Shown: positions 34,283 through 42,614 of the stretch, in pieces
Layout of the letters: every line of letters starts with the position of its first letter
Position numbering within the stretch: position 1 is the first letter of the stretch
Source of the DNA: Bin107 sp965221655
GTDB lineage: Bacteria > UBA8248
NCBI GenBank assembly: GCA_965221655.1
Contig: OZ244906.1
Location: forward strand, 310,001 to 374,000
Direction: 5' to 3'
Length of the DNA: 64,000 bases
The notes under the pieces: model-generated
What the model saw: only the letters and a program-made list of their open reading frames with translations
Databases searched by the model: none
What the model was told of the DNA's origin: nothing
Translations under genes and position numbers: made by a program

Positions 34283-35656
34283 GTGTCGATGATTGAGATC
34301 CAGGATACGCCGTATTCCTATGAAGAATCTTTGCTTGGAGAACTGGAAGGATTGTCAGACAGAGTGAAGAACATGCGAACCGCAGGAGAGTTATTGCCGG
34401 AGGTTCTGCACAGAATTCGGAAATTCTTCAGAAACAAGAATATCTATCACTCGAATGCGATTGAAGGAAACTTGCTGGATATTGGAGAAACCCGTCAGGT
34501 TGTCGAGTTGGGCCTCACTATTACAGGGAAACCGCTGAAAGACCAAGCAGAAGCACGCAATCTGTCGGATGCTCTGGACCTGCTGGAAGAATTGGCCAAA
34601 GACGCGAGTCAACCGATTACAGAGGCGGATATCCGCCAGATACACCTTTTGGTACTGCAAGGCATTGATGACGGAGCTGGCACCTACAGAAGCGTTCCAG
34701 TCGAAATCAGCGGCTCTGGCTTCCCGCCGCCAGGGCCGGAATCCGTTGCCGCTCAAATGCAGGAGTTTGCGAATTGGTTTAAGGATGCGAGCGTGCCGAG
34801 TGAAGAAACGTTTGCCGGTGTTGACGGACTTGTTGTCGCGGCTGTGGCACACACCTGGTTCGTAAGCATTCATCCGTTTATAGATGGCAACGGACGTGTG
34901 GCGCGTTTGCTCATGAACCTGGTTCTCATGAGGCACGGTTTCCCAATAGCGATAATCTCCAAGGAAGATCGCCTTCGGTATTACGATGCTTTGGAAGAGT
35001 CGCAAGGGTCAGACTTAACCCCTTTTACCGCTCTCCTCGTCGAGTGTATCGAAGAAAGTCTTGAAGAATACGAAGATGCCGCTCGGGAACAACAGCAACA
35101 CATGGAATGGGTGCAATCATTGGCGGCTCGGTTTACCCAGCCGGAAAGAACGCGCGCGCAAAACGAATATGAGGTTTGGCGAAATGCAATGGAGCTTTTG
35201 AAAAGTTACTTTAAGCAAATTGCGGACAATCTCAATGAAACTGCGGACTTTGGGGAAGTCTTTTTTAGGGATTTCGGAAACCTTGAGTTCGAAAAATACT
35301 GGAGCTTGAGGAACGGAGAGTCTGCAAAGCGAACGTGGTTCTTTCGGGTCGATTTCTGGCGTGGGGAGAAGTCTGCCCGCTACCTCCTTTTTTTCGGATT
35401 TCGTAGCCGGTCTTTACGTGAGCATTGTTATGTCACTCTCCACGTGGCACGAGAATATCCACCGATGTCCTATCAGTATGAACGTCTCGACAAAATTACT
35501 GCACCCAATGTTCCGGATCTGGTAGAAATCGGATACGATATATCTACAGAGCAATTTGTCGTGCGGAACAGAAATGATCATGTGGCTTCTGGTCGGATCG
35601 AGAAATTCGGCAAGCAGTTCTTCGATGACATCGTGAACAAGCATTTCAGGACGTGA
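34283..35656 (+). CDS. Fic-family AMP-transferase-like protein, self-inhibited N-terminal (class II) type
   Basis: The 457-residue protein carries the Fic motif HPFIDGNGRVAR at 197-208 (catalytic His197). The inhibitory helix motif SNAIEGN lies at 57-63 (Ser57, Glu61), and a flap at GTYRSVPVEISGSGF. Such proteins transfer AMP to a target Ser/Thr/Tyr, and Glu61 should block ATP binding until relieved. Residues 240-457 match nothing I recognise; they are acidic then basic/aromatic. Base composition is about 43-55% GC in sampled lines, well under the flanks. GTG 34283 has GGAG seven bases upstream. No antitoxin partner is next to it. Role in toxin or phage defence is possible but unproven. Confidence 0.85.
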   Translation: MSMIEIQDTPYSYEESLLGELEGLSDRVKNMRTAGELLPEVLHRIRKFFRNKNIYHSNAIEGNLLDIGETRQVVELGLTITGKPLKDQAEARNLSDALDLLEELAKDASQPITEADIRQIHLLVLQGIDDGAGTYRSVPVEISGSGFPPPGPESVAAQMQEFANWFKDASVPSEETFAGVDGLVVAAVAHTWFVSIHPFIDGNGRVARLLMNLVLMRHGFPIAIISKEDRLRYYDALEESQGSDLTPFTALLVECIEESLEEYEDAAREQQQHMEWVQSLAARFTQPERTRAQNEYEVWRNAMELLKSYFKQIADNLNETADFGEVFFRDFGNLEFEKYWSLRNGESAKRTWFFRVDFWRGEKSARYLLFFGFRSRSLREHCYVTLHVAREYPPMSYQYERLDKITAPNVPDLVEIGYDISTEQFVVRNRNDHVASGRIEKFGKQFFDDIVNKHFRT

Positions 35657-35665
35657 CGCCCCCCC

Positions 35666-36538
35666 TCACCCCTCGGAGTTCACGAGGTAGATGCCTGCGG
35701 AGATGAGCACCGCGCCGCCGAGCATGAGGAGCGTGAGCGGCTCGGCGAGCAGCAGTGCGCTCAGGAAGACGCCGAACACCGGCGTCAAGAACATGAACGC
35801 GCTCACGCGGCCCGCCGGGTAGTCCGTCAGCAGCCACAGCCAGGGGATCATCGCCAGACCCGTGCCGATAAGGCCGTTGTAGCCCACGCCCGTGAGCACG
35901 TTCGCATCCGTCAAATCCGGCCATGGCTCGCCCAAAAACGTGGAGACCACGAAGAAGGGGGGCACGGCGAGCAGCTGCGTCCAGGCCGTGATTCTGAAGG
36001 CGTCGAAACTTCTGAGCTTCGTTTTCAGAAAAATGGACTGCACCGCCCAGAGCACCGCGGCGAGGATGACGACGGCGTCCCCGAACCAGGTGGAGCCGCC
36101 CGAGGAGGAGAGTTTGTCGCCGAAGAGGAACACCATGCCCAGGCTCGCACCCGCAAAGCCGGCCACGGCGCGTATGCCCACGCGCTCGTGGGGCAGAATC
36201 CAGGCGGCGAGGGCCGTCAGGAACAGGGGCTGGGCGTAGAGGAACAGCGAGGCGCGCCCGGCGGTGGTGTGGTCCACGCCGTGGTAGTAGGTCAAGAACA
36301 TGAGGTTGTGCAGGCAGGCGTTGATCCAGAAGTCGCGGCTCTCCCGCCCGCCGAGGGGGTTGGGCGGTGCGGCGGGCATCCCCCGCAGGAGCATGATGCC
36401 GAACACGCTCACCGCCGATATCGCCGCCCGCAGCCACAGGAACGTGAAGGGCTCCACCCCGCGCAGGCCGATCTTGGCCGCCGGAAAGCTCAGCCCCCAC
36501 AGGAACGTGACGGCGAAAATGAGCACGAAAAACCGCAA
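35666..36538 (-). CDS. EamA/DMT-family transporter
   Basis: From TTG 36538, with AAGGAACGAGAG before it, the protein has 290 residues and about ten hydrophobic helices in two EamA repeats. Features include FLWGLSFPAAKIGL, ASLFLYAQPLFLTALAAWILPHER, and AGRVSAFMFLTPVFGVFLSALLLAEP. It is probably a metabolite exporter; substrate unknown. It resembles the DMT gene at 55045-55941. A longer N-terminus exists in frame but is not hydrophobic and overlaps the cytochrome gene. Confidence 0.85.
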   Translation of the reverse strand: MRFFVLIFAVTFLWGLSFPAAKIGLRGVEPFTFLWLRAAISAVSVFGIMLLRGMPAAPPNPLGGRESRDFWINACLHNLMFLTYYHGVDHTTAGRASLFLYAQPLFLTALAAWILPHERVGIRAVAGFAGASLGMVFLFGDKLSSSGGSTWFGDAVVILAAVLWAVQSIFLKTKLRSFDAFRITAWTQLLAVPPFFVVSTFLGEPWPDLTDANVLTGVGYNGLIGTGLAMIPWLWLLTDYPAGRVSAFMFLTPVFGVFLSALLLAEPLTLLMLGGAVLISAGIYLVNSEG

Positions 36539-36639
36539 ATCTCTCGTTCCTTCGTCGAATCCGCCTCCTGGGGGGAGGCGGCAAAGCGGTTGGGCGGGCC
36601 ACGCTGCGGAATCATCTCCCGCGCGCGGGCCGCGCACCG

Positions 36640-37278
36640 CTATGAGGTGTCTTCTTTTTCTTCCGGTTCTTCTTCTTCCTTTCTCGGGAACGGCTCGAGC
36701 GTTTTCAGGTCGACTTTTTCCTCCAGCTCGTCGTGGCAGGCGTCGCAGCGCGGCTGGGCCGTCGCCGCCACGATGAAGCCCTTCGCCCTGTCGCCGCCCG
36801 TGCGGTGGCCGTTGTGGCACTGCACGCAATTCGCCTTGAGGTCGTCGTGCTCGACGATGGCGTGAAAGGCGTCGTCGGACATCTCGAGCAGGCGCTCTTC
36901 GTTATGACACTTCGTGCAGTCCTTGTCCGCGATGGGGTGGAACACGCGCGAGGGCTGCTCGTAGTCGCCGATGATGAACTTGTACAAATCCTTGCTCGCC
37001 AGAAACGTCGTGCGAATCATGCCGTCGATGCCTTCTTCCCCGTGGCAGGAGATGCACCGCACCGCGCCTGCGCTCTTGTGCCACCCGCCCAGCGTCCTCG
37101 CGTGCTGTTTTGCGCGCGCGCCGTCGTCGAGATAGTCCTGGTGGTCCTGTAAATGACAGACCGTGCAAAACGGGTCGTAGGATTCCACGGCGCGGGTGGC
37201 GTACAACCCGCCGACGCCCGCCAGGGGCGAGAGGAGGACGAGGAGAATCGCCCATTTCCACCACTGCCCGCTTCGCAT
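36640..37278 (-). CDS. Membrane-anchored pentahaem cytochrome c (NapC/NrfH-like)
   Basis: The 212-residue protein has an N-terminal hydrophobic anchor (residues 8-25) and five CxxCH haem-binding motifs, at about 38, 75, 121, 151 and 178. A highly acidic tail (EEEEPEEKEDTS) ends it. NapC/NrfH-type proteins accept electrons from quinols for periplasmic reductases. No reductase partner is adjacent; an HNH-protein gene is divergent and a DMT gene follows. It could instead be a diheme-type electron carrier with extra haems. Export and haem attachment are inferred from the anchor and CxxCH pattern. Confidence 0.82.
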   Translation of the reverse strand: MRSGQWWKWAILLVLLSPLAGVGGLYATRAVESYDPFCTVCHLQDHQDYLDDGARAKQHARTLGGWHKSAGAVRCISCHGEEGIDGMIRTTFLASKDLYKFIIGDYEQPSRVFHPIADKDCTKCHNEERLLEMSDDAFHAIVEHDDLKANCVQCHNGHRTGGDRAKGFIVAATAQPRCDACHDELEEKVDLKTLEPFPRKEEEEPEEKEDTS

Positions 37279-37395
37279 CCGGCTCCTCCCGCGCGTTCGG
37301 GGCCGACGCCCGCATCGTCTGGCGCGTCCGGCAAATCGTCTTCCGCATTATAGCGCGATTTGCTAGGATGGGCCGCCGTAAGGAGGATTCCACAG

Positions 37396-37761
37396 GTGGC
37401 CAGAACGAGATTCAGTGCCAGGCGCCGTCGTCCGGGCGCGAGAAAAACTCCCGCGGCGGCTCCCGCGCCCTCGGGCGAGAGTGCGAAAGAGATAGCCGCG
37501 CGGCTCAAATCCTCAGCGCGCGTGGGCCGAAGCGCGCAGGATTACAGGCGCAAGTCGCTCGAAATCCACGGATGGTTCTGTGCGAAGTGCGGGCGGGATT
37601 TCGACGAGAACAACCTCCACCTCCTGACGGTTCACCACAAAGACGGCAACCACGGGAACAACCCGCCTGACGGCAGCAACTGGGAGAATCTTTGCGCGGA
37701 CTGCCATGAGGACGAACACTCCCGCGACATGCTGGGCCGCTACCTGAGCGAAGGCCGCTGA
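37396..37761 (+). CDS. HNH nuclease-like protein (YajD type)
   Basis: The 121-residue product starts at GTG 37396 with AGGAGG upstream. The N-terminal 45 residues are basic and Ser/Ala-rich. The HNH/zinc domain has CAKCG, HHKDGNHGNN and CADCHEDEH, as in YajD. It may bind or nick DNA; the cellular role of YajD proteins is unclear. It lies 9 bases before aroA. Nothing suggests mobile-element origin. Confidence 0.8.
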   Translation: MARTRFSARRRRPGARKTPAAAPAPSGESAKEIAARLKSSARVGRSAQDYRRKSLEIHGWFCAKCGRDFDENNLHLLTVHHKDGNHGNNPPDGSNWENLCADCHEDEHSRDMLGRYLSEGR

Positions 37762-37770
37762 AGGCCGCAC

Positions 37771-39060
37771 ATGATACTCACCACCAAACCCTCCGCCGCG
37801 CGGGGGGCGACGGGCGTTCCGGGCTCGAAATCTCACTCCATCCGCGCCGTTGCGTTCGCGGCACTCGCCGCAGGCGAGAGCACGATACGAAACGCTCTGG
37901 ATTCCGAGGACGGCCGTGCGGCGGCGCGCGTCTACCAGGGGCTGGGCGCGGTTGTGGAGAAGAGCGCGGAGTGCTGGCGCGTGGCGGGTTTTGGTGCGAA
38001 GCCCCATGCGCCCCCAGGCGTGCTCGACGTAGGCAACTCGGGCACCACGTGCCGGCTGGCGCTCGGCACCGCCGCGCTCACCCACGCGGGCGAGGCGCGC
38101 TTCGACGGCGACGCGCAGACGAGAAAGCGTCCCATGGGGCCGCTGCTCGAAGCCCTCGCCAACCTGGGGGCGCGGACGCGCGGGAGCGGTGGCGGCCTGC
38201 TGCCCGTCTCGGTGGGCGGCCCCTGGCGCGGGGGACGGACGGAAGTAGACGGTTCGACCAGCCAGTTCACCTCCTCCTTGCTGCTCAACGCTCCTTTCGG
38301 CGAGGGGGAGAGTATTGTCGAACCCCTCTCTCTCAACGAGCGCCCCTACGTCGAGATGACGCTTTGGTGGCTCGACCGCTTGGGGCTGCGCTACGAGCGC
38401 GAGGGCTACGCCAGGTTCGCGGTGCCGGGCGGGCAGAGCCTCCAGGGTTTTGAGGTGGAGGTGCCCGCCGACTGGAGTTCCGCCGCTTTTCTGGTGGCGG
38501 CGGGGGCCTTGCCGGGCGGCGACGTGACCCTCTCGGGTCTGGACTTGCGCGACCCCCAGGGGGATAAGGAGATTCTGCGCTTTGTGGAGGAGATGGGCGC
38601 GCGGGTGTGCACCGGGGAGGCGGGCATCCGCATAAGCGCGCAGGCGTTGCGCGGCGGGGAATTCGACCTGAACGCCACGCCCGACCTCTTGCCCGTCATG
38701 GCCGTGCTGGGTGCTTTCGCCGAGGGGGAGACGCGGTTGGTGAACGTGCCCCAGGCGCGCATCAAGGAGACGGACAGAATCGCCGCCATGCGCGCGGTCA
38801 TCGAGGCTTTGGGAGGAGAGGCGCGCGAGCTGGCCGACGGGCTCATCGTGCGGGGCGGGGGACTCCGGGGCGGGGCCGCGCACGGCTTTGCCGATCACCG
38901 CGTCGTCATGTCCGCCGCCGTGGCGGGACTCGCCGCGCGCGAGGGAACCTCGGTCGACACGGCCGAGGCGATGGCGGTAACCTTTCCTGATTTTTGCGCG
39001 CACATGAGCGCGCTGGGCGCCAAAGTGCAGACGAGGGATGCGGCCGATGCCGATATATGA
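37771..39060 (+). CDS. aroA: 3-phosphoshikimate 1-carboxyvinyltransferase (EPSP synthase)
   Basis: The 429-residue enzyme makes EPSP from shikimate 3-phosphate and PEP in aromatic amino acid synthesis. Motifs: PGSKSHSIRA at 18-27, GNSGTTCRLALG, RKRPMGPL, STSQFTSSLL, PDLLPVMAVL (catalytic Asp) and KETDRI (catalytic Glu). The first loop reads SKSHSIR rather than the more common SKSxSNR, and the PEP loop NSGTTCR resembles class II forms. It is followed by an overlapping FmdB-like gene. Confidence 0.95.
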   Translation: MILTTKPSAARGATGVPGSKSHSIRAVAFAALAAGESTIRNALDSEDGRAAARVYQGLGAVVEKSAECWRVAGFGAKPHAPPGVLDVGNSGTTCRLALGTAALTHAGEARFDGDAQTRKRPMGPLLEALANLGARTRGSGGGLLPVSVGGPWRGGRTEVDGSTSQFTSSLLLNAPFGEGESIVEPLSLNERPYVEMTLWWLDRLGLRYEREGYARFAVPGGQSLQGFEVEVPADWSSAAFLVAAGALPGGDVTLSGLDLRDPQGDKEILRFVEEMGARVCTGEAGIRISAQALRGGEFDLNATPDLLPVMAVLGAFAEGETRLVNVPQARIKETDRIAAMRAVIEALGGEARELADGLIVRGGGLRGGAAHGFADHRVVMSAAVAGLAAREGTSVDTAEAMAVTFPDFCAHMSALGAKVQTRDAADADI

Positions 39061-39379
39061 ATACGAGTGCAGAGCGTGCGGCTTCGTCTCCGGCCACCTG
39101 GTGATGAAGCCCGCCGATGAAAAGAAGCTCACCTGCCGCTCCTGCGGTGCGCGCAGGCTCAAAAAGATCATGTCGCGCTTCTCGGCCCACCAGACGGAAG
39201 CCCAGCGCCTCGATGCGTTCGACCCCGCGCAGCCCCAGGGAGAATCGTTCTACAAAGACGATCGCAACATCGGGCTCTGGGCGCAAAAGCGCGCCCGGCA
39301 GATGGGCGTGGACCTGGGCGACTCGTTCGGCGAAATCCTGGAGAAGGGCCGCTCGAAGAAGATTCTCGACAACCTGTGA
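39047..39379 (+). CDS. FmdB-family zinc ribbon protein
   Basis: From ATG 39047 the protein has 110 residues, starting MPIYEYECRACGF, the FmdB signature. The second Cys pair is CRSCGARRLKKIMSRF. FmdB proteins are small putative regulators with one zinc ribbon. The C-terminal half is basic and polar without known motif. The start overlaps the aroA end by 14 bases, implying coupled translation. Confidence 0.85.
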   Translation: MPIYEYECRACGFVSGHLVMKPADEKKLTCRSCGARRLKKIMSRFSAHQTEAQRLDAFDPAQPQGESFYKDDRNIGLWAQKRARQMGVDLGDSFGEILEKGRSKKILDNL

Positions 39380-39389
39380 GGACGCCCCC

Positions 39390-40070
39390 TTGAACCACGA
39401 AACCCCGATGAGCGAGGCGCTGCGCGCCGAGGCCGAACCGCTCTGGGAGAAGATTCACGCGCATCCCTTCGTGCGGGGCATCGGCGAGGGCACGCTGCCG
39501 CTCGATCAGTTTCGCTTCTACATGTGCCAAGACTACGTGTTTCTCAGGGAATACGGGCGCGTCATCGCCCTGGCGGTCGTCAAGGCGCCGCGCCTCGCGG
39601 AGATGGGGCGCTTCGCCGACCTCTTAAACGCCACGCTCAACACCGAGATGGAACTCCACCGGGGCTTCGCCGCCAAATTCGGCATATCGGCCGAGGAGCT
39701 CGAGGCGACGCGGCCCGCCCCCACCTGCAAGGCGTATACGGATTTTCTGCTGGAGGCGGCCTGGTCGGGCACGTTCGGAGAGGTTGCCGCCGCCATGCTG
39801 CCGTGTCAGTGGGACTACGCCATCATCGGCAGCCTGTTGGCGCAGCGGGGCATTCCCGAAGAGGCACCCCTTCACGCGGAGTGGATTCGCACCTACGCAT
39901 CTCCTGAGTTTGCGGACCTCGCGGCCTGGCTGCGCGAGATGCTCGACGCCGCGGCCGCCGTGGCCGGCCCCGCCGAGCGCGAGAGAATGCGGGCGCACTT
40001 CCTCACGGGCACGCGCTATGAATACCTCTTCTGGGAGATGAGCCGCACCCTGGAGGAGTGGCCTCTCTAG
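39390..40070 (+). CDS. tenA: Thiaminase II/TenA-family protein
   Basis: The 226-residue all-helical protein has the TenA sites Asp48 (YMCQDY), Cys139 (AAMLPCQWDY) and Glu216 (FWEM). Catalytic members deaminate or hydrolyse degraded thiamin to salvage hydroxymethylpyrimidine. TTG 39390 is chosen because GAGG precedes it; ATG 39408 would remove six residues. No TPP riboswitch or thi gene is nearby. Confidence 0.85.
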   Translation: MNHETPMSEALRAEAEPLWEKIHAHPFVRGIGEGTLPLDQFRFYMCQDYVFLREYGRVIALAVVKAPRLAEMGRFADLLNATLNTEMELHRGFAAKFGISAEELEATRPAPTCKAYTDFLLEAAWSGTFGEVAAAMLPCQWDYAIIGSLLAQRGIPEEAPLHAEWIRTYASPEFADLAAWLREMLDAAAAVAGPAERERMRAHFLTGTRYEYLFWEMSRTLEEWPL

Positions 40071-40089
40071 CCGTCCGCGGAGAACCTGC

Positions 40090-40620
40090 GTGACCCCCAG
40101 AACCCGCAAGCAGCTCGAAAACCCCACCCGGTGCACCTGGGCCGAGGGCGACGCCTTGATGGAAAAATACCACGACGAGGAGTGGGGCTTTCCCGTCGAG
40201 AGCGACGCCGGGCATTTCGAGTGCTTGAGTCTCGAGGTCTTTCAGGCGGGGCTTTCCTGGCGCACCATCCTGCACAAGCGCGCGGCATTCCGAAAAGCGT
40301 TCGCGGGCTTCGCGCCTGAGCGCGTCGCGCGCTTCACCGAGGCGGACGTGGCGCGCATCCTCCAAAACCCGGGCGTGGTGCGCAACCGCAAGAAGATAGA
40401 GGCGACCATCGAGAACGCGAAGCGCTTCCTCGCCATTGCGCAAGAACACGGCGGCTTTGCGCGCTGGCTCGCCTCCCTGCCGGAGGACTTGGCCTCGCTG
40501 CAAAAGATATTGCGCGCCGAATTCTCCTTCATGGGCCCCAAGATCGCCGAAGCCTACCTCGAGAGCGTGGGCAAGATACCCCCGCCCCACGAAGCGCACT
40601 GCTTCAGGGTAAGGGGGTAG
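40090..40620 (+). CDS. tag: DNA-3-methyladenine glycosylase I
   Basis: The 176-residue protein has the Tag pattern: CTWAEGD at 15-21, YHDEEWGFP at 27-35 (zinc-ligand His), GLSWRTIL, and the C-terminal HEAHCFRVRG with the remaining zinc ligands. It removes 3-methyladenine from alkylated DNA. GTG 40090 has GGAG seven bases before it. It ends 7 bases before the convergent PIN gene. Confidence 0.9.
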   Translation: MTPRTRKQLENPTRCTWAEGDALMEKYHDEEWGFPVESDAGHFECLSLEVFQAGLSWRTILHKRAAFRKAFAGFAPERVARFTEADVARILQNPGVVRNRKKIEATIENAKRFLAIAQEHGGFARWLASLPEDLASLQKILRAEFSFMGPKIAEAYLESVGKIPPPHEAHCFRVRG

Positions 40621-40627
40621 GGGGGGC

Positions 40628-41116
40628 TTACGCTTCTGCGCCTTTCAGGCAATGCGGGCAGAGTTCGCGAACGGGGACGCCCAGGGAAGTGATGAATTTG
40701 GCGTGTTCGCGCCAATCCGAATCAGTGGCGTTCAGGACACAGCCGTTGCTGGCCTTGGCGACGGCGAGAAACTTGCGGTCGTTCACGTCAAGATCGTTCG
40801 GGGGTAGGTTCGCGAATCCACCCTCTTCATCCGGCGTTTTCTTAACGGATACGCGGCGAACGTTCATATCGGAATGCTCGCGGTCGTGCAGGAACTTGAA
40901 GAACACATCCCCCACGCCAGGCTGTCCGGCATGACTGCAATAGAGCTCATACTCTTCCATGATGAGGCCGGATTGATCGAGCAGGACGATTTGTTTCGCT
41001 ATTGCTTTTTCTATGGCCTCGATGCAGGAGATCTCGCAGGCGCGATCCGCTGGGGTTTTGTCTCTCCCGTTCGCCACAATGAGAACGTTCGTGTCGACGA
41101 CGACTCTTTCCCTCAT
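40628..41116 (-). CDS. PIN-domain nuclease-like protein, partner of the overlapping ATPase
   Basis: The 162-residue protein starts VVVDTNVLI with Asp8, the first PIN acidic residue. Further acidic residues are Glu54/55 (IMEEYELY), Asp113 (DVNDRKFLAVA) and Asp132/134 (NATDSDW), giving the usual metal-binding set. A C-terminal CPHC pair (153-156) may bind zinc. PIN domains cleave RNA, often as toxins. The start overlaps the ATPase stop as ATGA, so the two are translationally coupled. No conventional small antitoxin lies nearby; the ATPase may control it. Confidence 0.75.
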   Translation of the reverse strand: MRERVVVDTNVLIVANGRDKTPADRACEISCIEAIEKAIAKQIVLLDQSGLIMEEYELYCSHAGQPGVGDVFFKFLHDREHSDMNVRRVSVKKTPDEEGGFANLPPNDLDVNDRKFLAVAKASNGCVLNATDSDWREHAKFITSLGVPVRELCPHCLKGAEA

Positions 41117-42492
41117 TGCCCGGTTGTAGTCTTCCGCTTAAGAGCGGCCTTTCTGGTAGCCGTAATTTCCCCCATGTCGTCGCCGAAGAAGTTTTCGGGC
41201 CAGTTCGTAATCTCTCCGAATAAGGTCAGCCCTAAGTCCGCTAGGTGCGCTTTGCCCTCTTTTTGCGAGACGAAGTAGAGCTTCACCATGTCTGCCGCGA
41301 TGGTTTCTTCCGCCACGCGCCTCTGGAAGCGGCGCAAGATGTGCTCGCTGTGGCTTTCGACGATGACTTGCAAGTCGCGCGCCTCGGCGATGCCGATAAT
41401 GGCGTCAGCCAGCCCACTTTGCACCTTGGGGTGCAAGTGAATTTCGGGCTGCTCGAGAATGACCGTGGAGCCTTTCGGCACGTAGTTCAAGAGAACAATG
41501 GCGGGCAGAACCTGGGAGACGCCGAAGCCCACGTCCGTCAGGAAGACTTCACGGCTTCCCCTGTCTACCGAGACCTTGGCTTGATAGATATTGGAGCCTT
41601 CCTTGAGTTCTACGACTGAGAAGGAATGGATGAGGCCCATTTCCTTGAGCCGCCTTGCGATGGCTTCTTGAAAGGATAGTTTTCTGCCCCGTTTCGCCAT
41701 CTGATAGTCTTTGCCGTCTTCTGATGCGGCAAGAATGGCGTTAATCGTCGATTCGCCGCGTACTCCTACGTCCGAGGGTCTGGCGCCGCTCCAGTTGTAT
41801 TCGCGGCGCGGATAGTCTCTGAGCGGGCCGAGATAGAAGATGTTGTCCATCAACTTTCCGTATTCCACTTCCAAGAAGCCTAGGAGATCGGCATTCTGGT
41901 AGTAGGTTTTTGCCTGGTCGGGGAAAAGATGGGTCTTTATAGGGCCGGGCAGTGTCCAGGGTCTGCCTCGATTTCTCAGAAACTCGAAATCCGAATTTCC
42001 GTCTTGTTTTGCCTTGAGGTCATAACTGCTTTCGCTGCCGGGTTTCGGTTCGATTCCGAACGTCATGCCTCCAACTGTGTATCTGATGAAGTGGGTCTTC
42101 AAAGACGTGGAGTCTTTGGGCATTGCCACTGCCGATCCCGTTGAAAATTCTTTGGAAGCTACCAAAAAATCACTTCGCCTCTTTGCGGTATCCTGAAGCC
42201 TGATCTCTTTCTCCGCATCCCAGCACAATCGCCATTCGAGCTTCCGTTCCGTCTCTTTTTGGTGGATGACTTCACCAAAACTGCCCAAATTGACGAGCTT
42301 GCCGAATTCCCCGAAATCGAGAACCAGATTCCGGTCGGGGTTGTTCTTCGTTTCCTTGAGCATGAGGAGAAACTGAATCAGGCTGCTTTTGCCCGAGCTG
42401 TTGGTTCCGAACAGGCCCGTAATCCTCGCTCCCAAGGCGATGTCGAGCTCACGCCACGCTTTGAAATTCTTGAGGTTGATATGCCTGATCAT
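41113..42492 (-). CDS. AAA/ABC-type ATPase of the RecF/OLD-like group (DUF3696-type)
   Basis: From ATG 42492, with GGAGAT before it, the protein has 459 residues. It starts with LKNFKAW typical of SMC/RecF ATPases, followed by Walker A GTNSSGKSS (29-37). The C-terminal part has VGFGVSQVLP, Walker B ILEQPEIHLHP and the His loop VIVESHSEHILRRF. The EQ pair in place of EE/DE is as seen in this family. Such single-chain ATPases pair with nuclease or effector genes in phage defence (for example OLD- or PARIS-like modules). Here the partner is a PIN nuclease. Base composition is lower in GC than neighbours. Confidence 0.82.
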   Translation of the reverse strand: MIRHINLKNFKAWRELDIALGARITGLFGTNSSGKSSLIQFLLMLKETKNNPDRNLVLDFGEFGKLVNLGSFGEVIHQKETERKLEWRLCWDAEKEIRLQDTAKRRSDFLVASKEFSTGSAVAMPKDSTSLKTHFIRYTVGGMTFGIEPKPGSESSYDLKAKQDGNSDFEFLRNRGRPWTLPGPIKTHLFPDQAKTYYQNADLLGFLEVEYGKLMDNIFYLGPLRDYPRREYNWSGARPSDVGVRGESTINAILAASEDGKDYQMAKRGRKLSFQEAIARRLKEMGLIHSFSVVELKEGSNIYQAKVSVDRGSREVFLTDVGFGVSQVLPAIVLLNYVPKGSTVILEQPEIHLHPKVQSGLADAIIGIAEARDLQVIVESHSEHILRRFQRRVAEETIAADMVKLYFVSQKEGKAHLADLGLTLFGEITNWPENFFGDDMGEITATRKAALKRKTTTGQ

Positions 42493-42576
42493 CGCGCGAT
42501 CTCCGGGACGAACGAGGGCCCGATTTAATCTGCTCTCGATGCGCACACGTTATCCGCTTAGCCCAAACTCCCCCGC

Positions 42577-42605
42577 AATATATTCCACCCCCAATCCCCC
42601 GTCAA
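42577..42605 (-). promoter_or_regulatory. Near-consensus sigma70 promoter for the ATPase-PIN operon
   Basis: On the minus strand TTGACG (42605-42600), a 17-base spacer and TATATT (42582-42577) precede the ATPase ATG by about 85 bases. It lies in the 122-base gap after the amidohydrolase stop, so the module can be expressed independently. Confidence 0.7.
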
Positions 42606-42614
42606 AAACGCGGG

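Noticed and set aside
39361..39410. TPP riboswitch ahead of tenA
   Set aside because: Only about 10 bases separate the FmdB-like gene from tenA, and no thi-box-like sequence is present.
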